The notes beneath the pieces are model-generated. The model did no database searches, was not told the origin of the DNA, and was given only the letters and a program-made list of their open reading frames with translations. Below, piece by piece: positions 25,974 through 35,286 of a DNA stretch of 64,000 bases. Positions within the stretch are counted from its first letter, which is position 1. Each line of letters begins with the position of its first letter. This stretch comes from Sulfitobacter guttiformis (GTDB taxonomy: Bacteria; Pseudomonadota; Alphaproteobacteria; Rhodobacterales; Rhodobacteraceae): positions 1,488,001-1,552,000 of the forward strand of contig NZ_RAQK01000001.1 of the NCBI RefSeq assembly GCF_003610455.1. Reading direction: 5' to 3'. A program made the position numbers and the translations under genes.

Positions 25974-27677
25974 CTATTTCACCAAATATGGTTTGCGCGG
26001 GACTTGAGTGTTGGATGTCGGGCCTCGCTCAACTGGGAAATCGCCCATTAAATACGGGTGCATCCCCTGATTTTTAAGGTTTTGCAGGAATTGGCCGAAG
26101 CCATGCAAATCTACCATTTTGGGCGCCTCTGAGAGGCGCCGGATACGTGCATATCCGATCTCGTCCAGAATACCCTGCAGGGGTTCCATCGGGGCCTCGA
26201 TAAACTCTGCCATAGTCCAGATCCGTACCCGCGCCTTTGTGTAGGGCGAGCGCAGGACATCCATATGCTCGCTTTCAATCTTTTGCAGGGTCGCAGCAAT
26301 GCGCCGGATATCGGCAAAGTCCATATTCGATCTGAACAGTGGAACCGACCACGCACCGGTGATCACCGAAATCTGCGCATTGGGGTCTTTTGCGATGCGC
26401 CATATTACATCCTGATTGTCCTGCGGCCCAAACTGGAAACACTGGCGCTCGCCGCGTGTGTTCCAGATAAGATTAGTCAGGAACGCCTTCGCGTTATAAT
26501 CGCGCTGCGCTGCATTATCACTCAGCGCGCCGTTGAGCGTTGTTTGCCCCTCAGCAAAATGAACCCGCTCCGGCGCAAAAATATGGCCATGTACACGCGC
26601 GCCCGTAGCATTGTGAAGCCACGTTTCAAAATTCTCAAACAGCTCGGAAAACCCCTGAAACATCGAGAATTCTGCTGCTGTCACACCATTCTCCCAATCC
26701 TCGTTGGGAAAGCGGCTTTGCATATACAGGCCCGAACGCCCCCGTGTCCGCCGCTCGACCGCTTTCGCAAAGATGCGGTCGATTTTGCCGGGATTGGGCT
26801 CTGTCCGCTTCATCGCCCCGTCGGCGTCCGTCAAAAATGCCTCGTACAAGCGGTCAGCATATGGCCAGATCTTGCGCGCCACAAAACAATCTGACCGGCG
26901 TAAGAGTTGCAGATGATCATCATAGAAAATATGCGGCTTGCCCTGAAAGTCGAACTTAGACAGCGTCAGCGACCGGCTCTCTACATTGGTGGAGTAAAGC
27001 CGCGCAAGCGTCTGGAAGTAGCTCTCATCGGGGATCCAGACATGACGGAAATATCTGTCATAAGTCGCACGCTCGGGATCTTGCAGGATTGCGGACAAAG
27101 TTTGCCTAGTCAGACACCACCATTGCGACCCCATATGCGGCACCAAGCCATGAGGCATGCGCCGCTTGATACCCAGCCGCCGCTGTAAATTCACAGCCGT
27201 ATCAAACAGAAACCGGTTTTTCTTCCAAGAGAAGGGAAACCGCATGGTAAACCGCTCCTCATCGAGACCACCCACCGTCCAAGGCACATCTGCTGTCGTC
27301 GCGCTTTCGATAAAATCGGTACGCGGGCGGTTTGACAGGTATTCGATCAACTCATGTACCGGCCGCAGCGGCAAACATGAGCCAGAAGCAAGGTACACAT
27401 GCCGCACGTCTGAAAAACTCGCCAGCAACAGCTCGGACGTGGCCTGCGATGCTGCAACAATTCCCCACGTTCCCCACTCACAGCGGAAGCGTTTGCTGAA
27501 CAGCACGTTAGGAACATCGCCGAGGGCAGCTACAAAGTTATTATATTTCTCGGTAGGGACTTTGCGGTCCACGTGAATCACGACGGGTACATTTCCGGCC
27601 GCCCAGTGACGGGCAACCTTCTCCGCACGGCCCAGCGCCGTATGCACAAGCATGGCCACACCCAGCGAGGCAGTCAT
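25974..27677 (-). CDS. Core-2/I-branching (GT14-like) glycosyltransferase
   Basis: A 567-residue protein. Its N-terminal 280 residues match the Core-2/I-branching beta-1,6-N-acetylglucosaminyltransferase type: LGVAMLVHTALGRAEKVARHW, VIHVDRKVP, HVYLASGSCLPLRPVHEL and GSQWWCLTRQTL. The remaining 280 residues form an additional domain I cannot name. It probably adds a branch sugar to an exopolysaccharide. I chose the ATG at 27677, which overlaps the previous gene by ATGA, over an in-frame upstream codon at 27755. The sulfotransferase gene follows without a gap, suggesting joint action on one glycan. Confidence 0.83.
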   Translation of the reverse strand: MTASLGVAMLVHTALGRAEKVARHWAAGNVPVVIHVDRKVPTEKYNNFVAALGDVPNVLFSKRFRCEWGTWGIVAASQATSELLLASFSDVRHVYLASGSCLPLRPVHELIEYLSNRPRTDFIESATTADVPWTVGGLDEERFTMRFPFSWKKNRFLFDTAVNLQRRLGIKRRMPHGLVPHMGSQWWCLTRQTLSAILQDPERATYDRYFRHVWIPDESYFQTLARLYSTNVESRSLTLSKFDFQGKPHIFYDDHLQLLRRSDCFVARKIWPYADRLYEAFLTDADGAMKRTEPNPGKIDRIFAKAVERRTRGRSGLYMQSRFPNEDWENGVTAAEFSMFQGFSELFENFETWLHNATGARVHGHIFAPERVHFAEGQTTLNGALSDNAAQRDYNAKAFLTNLIWNTRGERQCFQFGPQDNQDVIWRIAKDPNAQISVITGAWSVPLFRSNMDFADIRRIAATLQKIESEHMDVLRSPYTKARVRIWTMAEFIEAPMEPLQGILDEIGYARIRRLSEAPKMVDLHGFGQFLQNLKNQGMHPYLMGDFPVERGPTSNTQVPRKPYLVK

Positions 27678-28684
27678 GCCCAGTTTCCCTTGGACATTAG
27701 ACCCAGTATTTCTAGCTGACGCCAGTTTATGTATTTCTCGCTCCACTTGCACCACAGCTGCGGGTTATCCTCGACCCGTGATGCATACGCTTTGTATTCG
27801 ACCGATCCTGCATAATGCTGCTCGCGCAGTAATTCCTCCGCGGCCTTGGCGCCAAAGGTATCAATAAACTTGGCATGCAGCAAAACACCGCTCGCCTTTT
27901 CGCCTCCCCACTCGTCGTATACCTGATTGAGGCCCCTTGGCAGCAGCATATGAGTTGAGCTGACATAGACGTATTTGCGGTCCCATTTGACCAACGGCAC
28001 CTTATTCAAGGCTGGCGCCTTTTCCGGCTCCTCCGCAAAAAACACACGCGCGCGCGGCCCGCCCTGTATCCACAGGTTCGCGAAGGCCGAATTGCGTGCC
28101 ATCGTATAGTTCCCGCTGTCAAACCATGAAGCGATTGCAATTGGATCTTCACCAGAGTGGTAGGGCTGCGAATCAAGTCGGCCTTTAGGGTACATATCCA
28201 ACAGCATTGCGGAAAACGATTTGATCGAAGAGGCATCAAGCCAGTCCGTCAGTGCCCGCAGGGGGCGTGTGTCGCAAAATGGATAAACCAGAAACTCGTC
28301 CGGATCGAGGGTCAGCGTCCAATGACCATGCGCATACTTACGCTGGAGCCAGTTCAACCAATCAACCCCGAACCTCGAGCGGCGATAGCTTGCGGTTGTA
28401 TGCCACAACGAAACATCGGGTTGGCTCCGCAGATATTCCATCGCGCCATCGTCACTGTCATTGTCCACGAAAAAGAAATGATTCACGCCTTGCTTGCGGT
28501 AGTAATCAAGGAAGTAGGCTAAACGGATTTTCTCGTTTCGCTGGGTGCAAAACAACAGAATATCGGCAGGCCGAATTTGATCGGTCCGGTCCACAACGCA
28601 TTTTAACTCGCGCCGCTTTCTAAATGCTCTTATGCGCCAGCGCTTTCGCTGGAGCCTAAGGCGATATGATCGGATCGCACCCAA
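27674..28684 (-). CDS. Glycosyltransferase family 2/92-like protein
   Basis: A 336-residue putative glycosyltransferase of the type with a GT-A core: ADILLFCTQRNEKIRLAYFL, HFFFVDNDSDDGAMEYL and a DxD-like LTLDPDEFLVYP (metal and nucleotide-sugar binding). Sugar specificity cannot be read. The start appears to be TTG at 28684, with GAGGG six bases upstream; no ATG precedes the core. It overlaps the GT14-like gene by ATGA and lies 46 bases after the GT4 gene in a leftward run. Confidence 0.8.
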   Translation of the reverse strand: MGAIRSYRLRLQRKRWRIRAFRKRRELKCVVDRTDQIRPADILLFCTQRNEKIRLAYFLDYYRKQGVNHFFFVDNDSDDGAMEYLRSQPDVSLWHTTASYRRSRFGVDWLNWLQRKYAHGHWTLTLDPDEFLVYPFCDTRPLRALTDWLDASSIKSFSAMLLDMYPKGRLDSQPYHSGEDPIAIASWFDSGNYTMARNSAFANLWIQGGPRARVFFAEEPEKAPALNKVPLVKWDRKYVYVSSTHMLLPRGLNQVYDEWGGEKASGVLLHAKFIDTFGAKAAEELLREQHYAGSVEYKAYASRVEDNPQLWCKWSEKYINWRQLEILGLMSKGNWA

Positions 28685-28730
28685 ACACTTCCCTCAATAC
28701 TCGTGATCAGCCAGACTTCATTCACGCTTA

Positions 28731-29897
28731 TCAGGTTAGCCTTAATGTAATCTTGAAATGCGCCTCCCATGAGGGGGCGACAAAACCACTGGTTCCAAGC
28801 GTGTCCTGAGCCTGTTTAGACCAATTCACAATTACATCATGCCATAGCTGACAAGAGGAATCATCAACATAAACAGCACTCTTTCCCAAGATTTCTCGGA
28901 ATGTAGCAATTTCCGTACATATCACCGGCGTCCCTAACATCAACGCCTCGACGGCTGGCAGCCCAAACCCCTCCGCATGACTGGGAAACAGCAACGCCTG
29001 CGCCCCCTGAACAAGAGCCGCGAGCGCGCGGTCCTCCAATCCGCTAATCTCACGCACGCGCGACTGGGGAGCCAGCGCATCAAGCCGCGCGAATACCTCT
29101 GCATTATTCCAGCCGCGGCCGCCACAGATCAGCAGCATAGGGGCATTCGAACCTAAATTTTCCCAAACATCGAGCAACAGCGCATGATTTTTGCGCGGCT
29201 CAATCGTTCCTACAGTGATGAAATACGGGCTCTCTGGCCGGACCCCTTCAGGTAATGCAAGCGGGTCAGGTACTGGCGGCGTTGTCCCTAAGTGCGCAAC
29301 AATCCCCTGCGGCACCGCCCCCCACTCCGCCATCACCCGTTCGGTACGCATCCGTGTATCCTCGGAATTGTAGATTAGCAGATCAGCATGCGCGCGCACG
29401 CGACGCATCTTTTGCTCAAACACCTCGACAGTGCCTTCCCGTTGGTAGTGGGGATATTCCATCGGGATCACGTCGTGCACAAATACCGCGATCCGCGCAT
29501 ACGGAATCGCACGTACCGCCTCCAAAACCCGGGCCGAAAGATTGCTATGCCCTGTATTGAGATAGGCCACCCCGACAGGCAGCCACTTGCGCAACATGCC
29601 AGCCAATCCTCCCGGCAGACACCGCGCTACGGACAGCTTTCGCGCATCGGTCAACGCAGCCCGCGCAACCGGATGCAAGCCCCGCACCATGCGCGATAGC
29701 AGATCGGGAGAAGAGTAAGGCTCATTCCCCGTCAGCAGCAGATGAAACCGGATCAGCGCCGTACGGTCCAGTAAAACATAGCCGACGGGCGTACGGGCCA
29801 GCCCCCAAACAGGGACAGGCCCGTCAATCAAGGCCGCAAGGTAAGCAAGCTCAACGCGGTCGACGCCTGTCCAAACTCGACCAGCCCGCCGCAACAA
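28731..29897 (-). CDS. GT4-type glycosyltransferase, start uncertain
   Basis: A group 1 (GT4, GT-B fold) glycosyltransferase, 388 residues from a TTG at 29897. The C-terminal nucleotide-sugar domain is clear: YFITVGTIEPRKNHALLLDVW, HAEGFGLPAVEALMLGTPVI and the Glu-x7-Glu region. The frame stays open upstream to 29984 without ATG or GTG, and the residues there (LLDFTRLLRRAGR spanning the TTG) look like the genuine family N-terminus. The best explanation is a start further upstream, for example CTG at 29954, ten bases after GGAGG (29969-29965). An ATG touching that GGAGG is out of frame and stops after nine codons. A lost start or a frameshift cannot be excluded. galU lies just upstream. Confidence 0.8.
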   Translation of the reverse strand: MLRRAGRVWTGVDRVELAYLAALIDGPVPVWGLARTPVGYVLLDRTALIRFHLLLTGNEPYSSPDLLSRMVRGLHPVARAALTDARKLSVARCLPGGLAGMLRKWLPVGVAYLNTGHSNLSARVLEAVRAIPYARIAVFVHDVIPMEYPHYQREGTVEVFEQKMRRVRAHADLLIYNSEDTRMRTERVMAEWGAVPQGIVAHLGTTPPVPDPLALPEGVRPESPYFITVGTIEPRKNHALLLDVWENLGSNAPMLLICGGRGWNNAEVFARLDALAPQSRVREISGLEDRALAALVQGAQALLFPSHAEGFGLPAVEALMLGTPVICTEIATFREILGKSAVYVDDSSCQLWHDVIVNWSKQAQDTLGTSGFVAPSWEAHFKITLRLT

Positions 29898-29998
29898 GCG
29901 GGTAAAATCCAGCAGTCTTGCCGGTGGCTCCGTGTTATTCAGGCTCTGATCCAGCGGTCCACATCCTCCACAGACGACGCGCCACTACACAGTGCCGA

Positions 29999-30880
29999 TT
30001 ACAGGCTCGGTGCGATGTCGCGCAGATACGCGGCCAAGTCATCGCGCAGCTCAGGCCGCGCCAGGCCATAAGCGACTGTAGCCTGCAAAAATCCAGACTT
30101 AGAGCCACAATCAAACCGCTGGCCCTCAAAACGGAACCCGTAAACCTTGCGCTTCTGTTCCAGCTCTACAGCAATCGCATCTGTCAGTTGAATCTCTCCG
30201 CCCGCGCCCTGCTTCATATCATCAAGGTTTTTGAGAACTGATGGGGACAGGATATAACGCCCGATAACGGCGAGGTTCGAAGGTGATTCCTCCGCCTTTG
30301 GCTTCTCCACCATACCTTTGACATCAAGCAAATTGCCCTCGTCAGATTCGACATCCAGAATGCCGTAAGATGATGTTTTGTCTGGCGCGACTTCCATCGC
30401 CGCGACCATGTTACCACCAGTTTCCTCATAGGCCTCGACCATCTGCTGCAAGCACGGCTTCTTGGCAGAAATTACATCGTCAGGCAGGATGACCGCAAAC
30501 GGCTGGTCGCCGATGAGACGGCGCGCACACCAAACAGCATGGCCGAGGCCCAGCGCCTTGTGCTGGCGGACATAAGCAATGGCACCGCTGTCCATGTTAG
30601 TCTCTTCCAGAACCTTCAGCATGTCATGCTTGCCGTTGCGGCGCAGTTCGTCTTCAAGGTTTGGCGCGAGATCAAAATAGTCCTCAAGCGCACCTTTGCC
30701 CCGCGAGGTAACAAAGATAAATTCCGTAATGCCCGCGGCACGTGCCTCGTCGATAGCGTACTGGATCAGCGGACGATCAACCAGAGTCATAATCTCTTTC
30801 GGGACAGACTTGGTAGCGGGCAAAAAGCGTGTGCCCATACCCGCAACAGGGAAAATCGCTGTTGTTACTTTATTGCTCAT
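29999..30880 (-). CDS. galU: UTP-glucose-1-phosphate uridylyltransferase
   Basis: A 293-residue enzyme making UDP-glucose from UTP and glucose-1-phosphate, the sugar donor for surface polysaccharides. The N-terminus has AIFPVAGMGTRFLPATKSVPKEIM, the nucleotide-binding loop with its catalytic Arg and Lys. FAVILPDDVI contains the metal-binding Asp pair, and VEKPKAEESPSNLAVIGRY is typical. Length is normal. It leads a leftward run with the GT4, GT2/92, GT14-like and sulfotransferase genes and probably supplies their precursor. No strong promoter is recognisable in the 194 bases upstream. Confidence 0.97.
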   Translation of the reverse strand: MSNKVTTAIFPVAGMGTRFLPATKSVPKEIMTLVDRPLIQYAIDEARAAGITEFIFVTSRGKGALEDYFDLAPNLEDELRRNGKHDMLKVLEETNMDSGAIAYVRQHKALGLGHAVWCARRLIGDQPFAVILPDDVISAKKPCLQQMVEAYEETGGNMVAAMEVAPDKTSSYGILDVESDEGNLLDVKGMVEKPKAEESPSNLAVIGRYILSPSVLKNLDDMKQGAGGEIQLTDAIAVELEQKRKVYGFRFEGQRFDCGSKSGFLQATVAYGLARPELRDDLAAYLRDIAPSL

Positions 30881-31074
30881 AGTTTTACGAAAGCCTCACG
30901 TTGTAATTTCGTCAGCAAAAACGTTCAAATCATCCGCCGCGCATTCATCAGACAGGCCCGAATTGCACGCCCGTTTTCCAGTACGCCGCTAAATGCCGCC
31001 TACTATGTTGGTTACTGATACTCAAACAAGGCATAATTTAGAAATTTCTGCGTATTTCCCTTTAATTAGCGACT

Positions 31075-32310
31075 TTAGGCGTCTTCCAGCCCACGCAGCT
31101 GTGCGACCCGCCTCCGCTCCCGCGCTGCGCGCCGCGATTTTGTTGTAAGGCGAAAAATCGGCTCGCTTCGCTCTGCCCGCCCGAACAGACCGCCCCGCTG
31201 AACCCAGACGCCCTGCTGTTCGAATGTAACGCGGTGAAACAGCGCCGTCAGTGATAGCACCAGAACAGTCTCTATTGAACCTTCCTTTGCACGCGCGGCC
31301 GCAGCATTGATCGCCGCCGCGCCCTGCAGCGCACGTACCGCAACAAAACCTGCTTTGCGCGGCAGGACGGCAGCGGGTCGGAACGGCAGCACAGGATGGC
31401 GCGCAACCGTGACACTGCCGAAAGTGCGGGTTTGCCCCTGCGCGTATCCAGCGTGAAGCCCTTTCATCAGCCGCCGCACATCACGGGGCTCCAGCCTTCC
31501 AGCCACCATATGCTCCAAAAGCCGCTTGCGCTCCGCTCCCACTTGCTTGGTCCAGTGTTCGGCGCGTTCATCATTAGCGATGTGCTTGCGCTGGAATACC
31601 GCCCAACTAGCGCCTATCTCGAACAGATCACGCGGGACACGATCATCACGGCGCCGCGCACTCTCCGCAAAACCATGATGCACCTGCGCCAGCGGTACTA
31701 ATGCGGTGGCATACCCCGCCCGCGCCATCCGCATGTTTACATCCGTCTCGTCCAGATAGAACCGGAATGCCGGGTCGAAACCGCCAATCCCCACCAGCGC
31801 ATCGCGTCTAAAGGCCATATTAGTGCCTTCTGTCTTTATCGCACGCCCTTTTGGCGGCACCAGCACAGTCGCCTGCAACGGGTCGAGTTCCACCTCTTGC
31901 GGTGTGCCCTGATGGTCCAGCGTCCGCGCCTTGTACTGGAAGCTTATTCCATTACGCCCACGCACAAAGCCACCCATTGCACCTACATCGCTGCGCAGCG
32001 CTGGCGCCACCAGATGGCGTAGCCATTGCGGCTCCGGCACAGCATCATCGTCGATGAACGCAACAATTTCGCCCGCGGCATGGATCAGTGCCAGATTGCG
32101 GGCTGCCGATATGTTTGCTTCATCAAAGGCGATGCATTTGATCTGCGGCAGCACATCTTGCGTTTCGGTCACCGCGACCCCCTCAGGACAAGCAACGACC
32201 ACTACCTCGAACGGGCGGTATTGCAGCTGGGCCACAGCGGTCAAGCATCGCCTGAGGGCGTCAGGCCTTCCACGGCTTACGATAATGACACTGACCGTTC
32301 GCGCGCTCAT
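31075..32310 (-). CDS. Glycosyltransferase family 2 protein
   Basis: A 411-residue GT-A glycosyltransferase. The N-terminal domain shows VSVIIVSRGRPDALRRCL, the donor-binding start of GT2, and VAFIDDDAVPEPQWL, the DxD metal motif. GGFDPAFRFYLDETDVNMRMARAG follows (acceptor-site ED region). The C-terminal 150 residues are basic and less conserved. It lies 30 bases downstream of cysQ, same strand. Product and linkage are unknown, but the context is surface glycan synthesis. Confidence 0.88.
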   Translation of the reverse strand: MSARTVSVIIVSRGRPDALRRCLTAVAQLQYRPFEVVVVACPEGVAVTETQDVLPQIKCIAFDEANISAARNLALIHAAGEIVAFIDDDAVPEPQWLRHLVAPALRSDVGAMGGFVRGRNGISFQYKARTLDHQGTPQEVELDPLQATVLVPPKGRAIKTEGTNMAFRRDALVGIGGFDPAFRFYLDETDVNMRMARAGYATALVPLAQVHHGFAESARRRDDRVPRDLFEIGASWAVFQRKHIANDERAEHWTKQVGAERKRLLEHMVAGRLEPRDVRRLMKGLHAGYAQGQTRTFGSVTVARHPVLPFRPAAVLPRKAGFVAVRALQGAAAINAAAARAKEGSIETVLVLSLTALFHRVTFEQQGVWVQRGGLFGRAERSEPIFRLTTKSRRAARERRRVAQLRGLEDA

Positions 32311-32340
32311 CAGGGGCCAACTTTCGCCTGAAGCCTGTAA

Positions 32341-33138
32341 TCAGGCGTCTTTCAAATCAACACCCGGCGCATAGGCAATGAAGAACGGATTAGCATAGCC
32401 TGCCTTCCCGTACATAAGCGGGGAGTGATCATCAAATCGGACCACGTCTCCACCAGCCCCTTTAAGGACAGCATGACCCGCTGCTGTGTCCCATTCCATC
32501 GTGCGACCTACACGCGGGTAAATGTCGGCCTCGCCCGTCGCCACCAGACAGAATTTGAGCGAGCTGCCCGCGCTCTTCATATCCTTGACCGTATATTTGC
32601 CGATATAGTCGTCTGTCGCCTGATCGCGGTGCGACTTACTTGCCACCACCATAAGCGCGGAATTGTCTGGGTTAGAGACAGATATGGCCTTCATCGGGCC
32701 GACGACATTCTTGTCAAAATCACCGGTTTCCTCAACCGATTGACCGCCTGCACCGGTGAAAAACATCCGACCTTTCGCAGGCGCATATACAACACCACGT
32801 GTTGGTACGCCGCCCTCGACCAGTGCAATGTTGACTGTAAAATCGCCACGCCGATGAATGAATTCCTTTGTACCGTCCAGCGGATCCACGATGAGAAATG
32901 TATCGCCGGTAGAGCTGTGCGTATCCGCCTGCTCTTCAGTAACAAGCAAAACGTCCGGAAACTCGGCGCGAAGCCCGTCAGAGATAATCCTGTCAGCCGC
33001 TTCGTCTGCAGCCGTCACGGGACTATCATCCGACTTAGACTTAACGTCAAAATCATCCATCCCGTAGATTTCCATAATCTTATCACCCGCCTCAAGCGAC
33101 AGGCGCCGCATCACACGCGTCAATTTTTCGTAATCCAT
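32341..33138 (-). CDS. cysQ: 3'(2'),5'-bisphosphate nucleotidase
   Basis: A 265-residue member of the inositol-monophosphatase fold, CysQ type, which converts adenosine 3',5'-bisphosphate (PAP) to AMP. Metal-site motifs are TEE (Glu68/69), DPLDGTKEFI (85-94) and WDTAAGHAVL near the C-terminus. The ATG at 33138 is chosen over a TTG two codons upstream. PAP is the by-product of PAPS-dependent sulfotransferases, one of which lies in this locus, so CysQ may both support sulfate assimilation and pull glycan sulfation forward. Confidence 0.93.
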   Translation of the reverse strand: MDYEKLTRVMRRLSLEAGDKIMEIYGMDDFDVKSKSDDSPVTAADEAADRIISDGLRAEFPDVLLVTEEQADTHSSTGDTFLIVDPLDGTKEFIHRRGDFTVNIALVEGGVPTRGVVYAPAKGRMFFTGAGGQSVEETGDFDKNVVGPMKAISVSNPDNSALMVVASKSHRDQATDDYIGKYTVKDMKSAGSSLKFCLVATGEADIYPRVGRTMEWDTAAGHAVLKGAGGDVVRFDDHSPLMYGKAGYANPFFIAYAPGVDLKDA

Positions 33139-33252
33139 GCCCAACTAATGCCATCCTTCGTTGATAAATACCTTTCATACCTTATGATGCGATTGTAACG
33201 GATCGGCAAGAAATCCGTGCGACACTGGTCATAACCGCAAGGCAGGCAGCAG

Positions 33253-34077
33253 ATGTTTCAACCCGTACATACCCGACGGTCCACACTCCACGTCGTTCTG
33301 ACGATGCTGGAACTTATCTATCACTCCATCGTGCGCTCGGTTCGGAAAAGCCACAACAACGCGTTCCTCGCTATTGCCACTAATATCTTGCAGGCAGTGA
33401 TTTTCGTTCTCGCCTTTTACGTGATGTTTTCGATTCTCGGGTTGCGCGGGGCCGCCCTGCGCGGTGACTTCCTGCTCTACATCATGTCGGGCATCTTTCT
33501 CTACATGACCCACTCAAAGGCGCTCGGCGCCGTCGTGGGCTCTGAAGGGCCTGCCAGTCCGATGATGCAGCACGCACCAATGAACACCATCATCTCCATC
33601 TGCTCTGCCGCCCTAGGCGCGCTTTATATTCAAGTGCTGTCACTATCGGTTATCCTGTTCGTCTATCATGTCGCATTCGTCCCGCTGGAGGTGGAGCAGC
33701 CTATGGCGGCGTTCGGCATGCTCATGCTGGCATGGTTCACCGGTGCCGCACTCGGGCTTGTTCTGCTGGCGATCAAACCGTGGTTTCCCACGGCGGTTGG
33801 CATCTTCTCTACGATATACCAACGCGCAAACATGATCGCCTCGGGGAAGATGTTCGTGGCAAATACGCTGCCCAGCTTTATGCTCGCTATGTTCGACTGG
33901 AACCCGCTGTTTCATACAATCGATCAGGCCCGCGGCTTTGCCTTTCTGAATTACAATCCTCGCTACAGCGACCCGATGTATGCGCTCTGGGTGGGGCTGG
34001 TGTTACTGATGATCGGCCTGATGGGCGAATTCTACACCCGCAAACACGCATCCCTCAGCTGGAGCGCGCGGCGGTAA
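33253..34077 (+). CDS. ABC-2 type polysaccharide export permease
   Basis: A 274-residue integral membrane protein of the ABC-2 family used for capsule or O-polysaccharide export. A cytoplasmic N-terminal segment is followed by about six hydrophobic helices (for example FLAIATNILQAVIFVLAFYV near residue 40), ending with a short basic tail. It is rightward and divergent from cysQ (114 bases apart). The matching ATPase (KpsT/Wzt type) is not in the window, so the transporter must be completed from elsewhere. Confidence 0.85.
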   Translation: MFQPVHTRRSTLHVVLTMLELIYHSIVRSVRKSHNNAFLAIATNILQAVIFVLAFYVMFSILGLRGAALRGDFLLYIMSGIFLYMTHSKALGAVVGSEGPASPMMQHAPMNTIISICSAALGALYIQVLSLSVILFVYHVAFVPLEVEQPMAAFGMLMLAWFTGAALGLVLLAIKPWFPTAVGIFSTIYQRANMIASGKMFVANTLPSFMLAMFDWNPLFHTIDQARGFAFLNYNPRYSDPMYALWVGLVLLMIGLMGEFYTRKHASLSWSARR

Positions 34078-34226
34078 GTAAAAATTTGGGCGGGAAGCTC
34101 CAAAGGCAGTGGCACTTGATCAACCTAAGGTTAGCTATGCGGACGAAGCACTATATTGATACACAAAGACACACCAAGCCTGCCTTCTGAGCTAAGTGTC
34201 GCCGACTGGGTAACCGAGAAGACAGA

Positions 34227-34248
34227 TGGCACTGAGTTCTTAGTGCCA
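34227..34248. terminator. Hairpin between convergent genes
   Basis: TGGCACT (34227-34233) pairs with AGTGCCA (34242-34248) around an 8-base loop, in the 182-base gap between the convergent permease and oxidoreductase genes. It lacks a T-run on either strand, so termination is possible but not strong. Confidence 0.35.
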
Positions 34249-34259
34249 CCTGCGAAGTC

Positions 34260-35273
34260 TTAGAAACCTTCAAGCACCAGCTTACCCTTGGCCTTATTGC
34301 TTTCCAGGATTGCATGGGCGCGCTTCAACGTCGCCGCATCGATCTTGCCCAATACTTCGGTGGCCGTTGAGCGGATTTTGCCTGCATCCAACAAGCCCGC
34401 TACTTCGTTTAGGATATCATGCTGGCGCGTAATATCAGCAGTTTGGAACAAAGACCGCGTGAACATCAGTTCCCAATGGGTCGAAACCGCCTTGGTCTTG
34501 AAGGGCATAATGTTGAGCGCCTCCGGATCATCGATCAGGCCGAATCGGCCTTGTGGAGCAATAAATTCGGCGATCTGTTCAATGTATTGATGGGTATGTG
34601 TCGTTGAAAACACATAACCCGGCTCGCCAATTCCCAAGGCTTCGATCTGTGGCGTAAGGGCTTTGGTGTGGTCAATCACATGATGCGCGCCAAGGTCTTT
34701 CACCCAGTCAAATGTTTCAGGGCGCGATGCAGTCGCAATGACGGTCATATCAGTCATTGCACGCAGCAACTGGATTGCTATTGAACCGACGCCACCAGAC
34801 CCGCCAATGATAACCACCGCATTCGCTGCGCCGGGAACTGGGTCATTGACGCGGAGCCGATCGAAGAGCATTTCGTAAGCCGTCAATGCAGTAAGGGGTA
34901 AAGATGCGGACTGCGCAGCTGTGATTGATGTCGGCGCATTGCCGACTATCCGCTCATCTACGAGATGAAATTCAGCATTCGTGCCAGAGCGGTTTATCGC
35001 GCCGGCATACCAGACAAGATCACCCGTCTTGAACATCGTTACATCGTCTCCAACGCTGACCACTTCACCAACCGCATCCCAGCCAAGGATCGCAGGGGCT
35101 TCGCCCTCCGGCGGGCGGTTCATACGGATTTTGTAATCAACAGGATTTACCGAAACAGCCTGCACGCGAACCAACAGATCGCGGCCTATGGCTACAGGTG
35201 TGTCAATTTCGATATCGAGGAGAGAGTCAGTGCGGTCAAGTGGGCCTGCGGTATTGTATCCAACAGCTTTCAT
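34260..35273 (-). CDS. Quinone-oxidoreductase-like zinc-free dehydrogenase
   Basis: A 337-residue medium-chain reductase of the NADPH:quinone oxidoreductase group. The N-terminal GroES-like domain contains LVRVQAVSVNPVDYKIRMN, and the Rossmann domain has VIIGGSGGVGSIAIQLLRA. HVIDHTKALTPQI and STTHTHQYIEQIAEF are typical of the subgroup often labelled zinc-binding alcohol dehydrogenase family. It lies 13 bases after a short-chain dehydrogenase gene, same strand, and divergent from a LysR regulator that probably controls both. Confidence 0.9.
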   Translation of the reverse strand: MKAVGYNTAGPLDRTDSLLDIEIDTPVAIGRDLLVRVQAVSVNPVDYKIRMNRPPEGEAPAILGWDAVGEVVSVGDDVTMFKTGDLVWYAGAINRSGTNAEFHLVDERIVGNAPTSITAAQSASLPLTALTAYEMLFDRLRVNDPVPGAANAVVIIGGSGGVGSIAIQLLRAMTDMTVIATASRPETFDWVKDLGAHHVIDHTKALTPQIEALGIGEPGYVFSTTHTHQYIEQIAEFIAPQGRFGLIDDPEALNIMPFKTKAVSTHWELMFTRSLFQTADITRQHDILNEVAGLLDAGKIRSTATEVLGKIDAATLKRAHAILESNKAKGKLVLEGF

Positions 35274-35286
35274 GTTTTGGTTCCCT

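Noticed and set aside
29755..29790. CAGTAAAAC half-site resembling the IclR operator
   Set aside because: Inside a glycosyltransferase coding region, single half-site with no inverted partner; a similar half-site in the amidase gene near 59545 was dismissed for the same reason.
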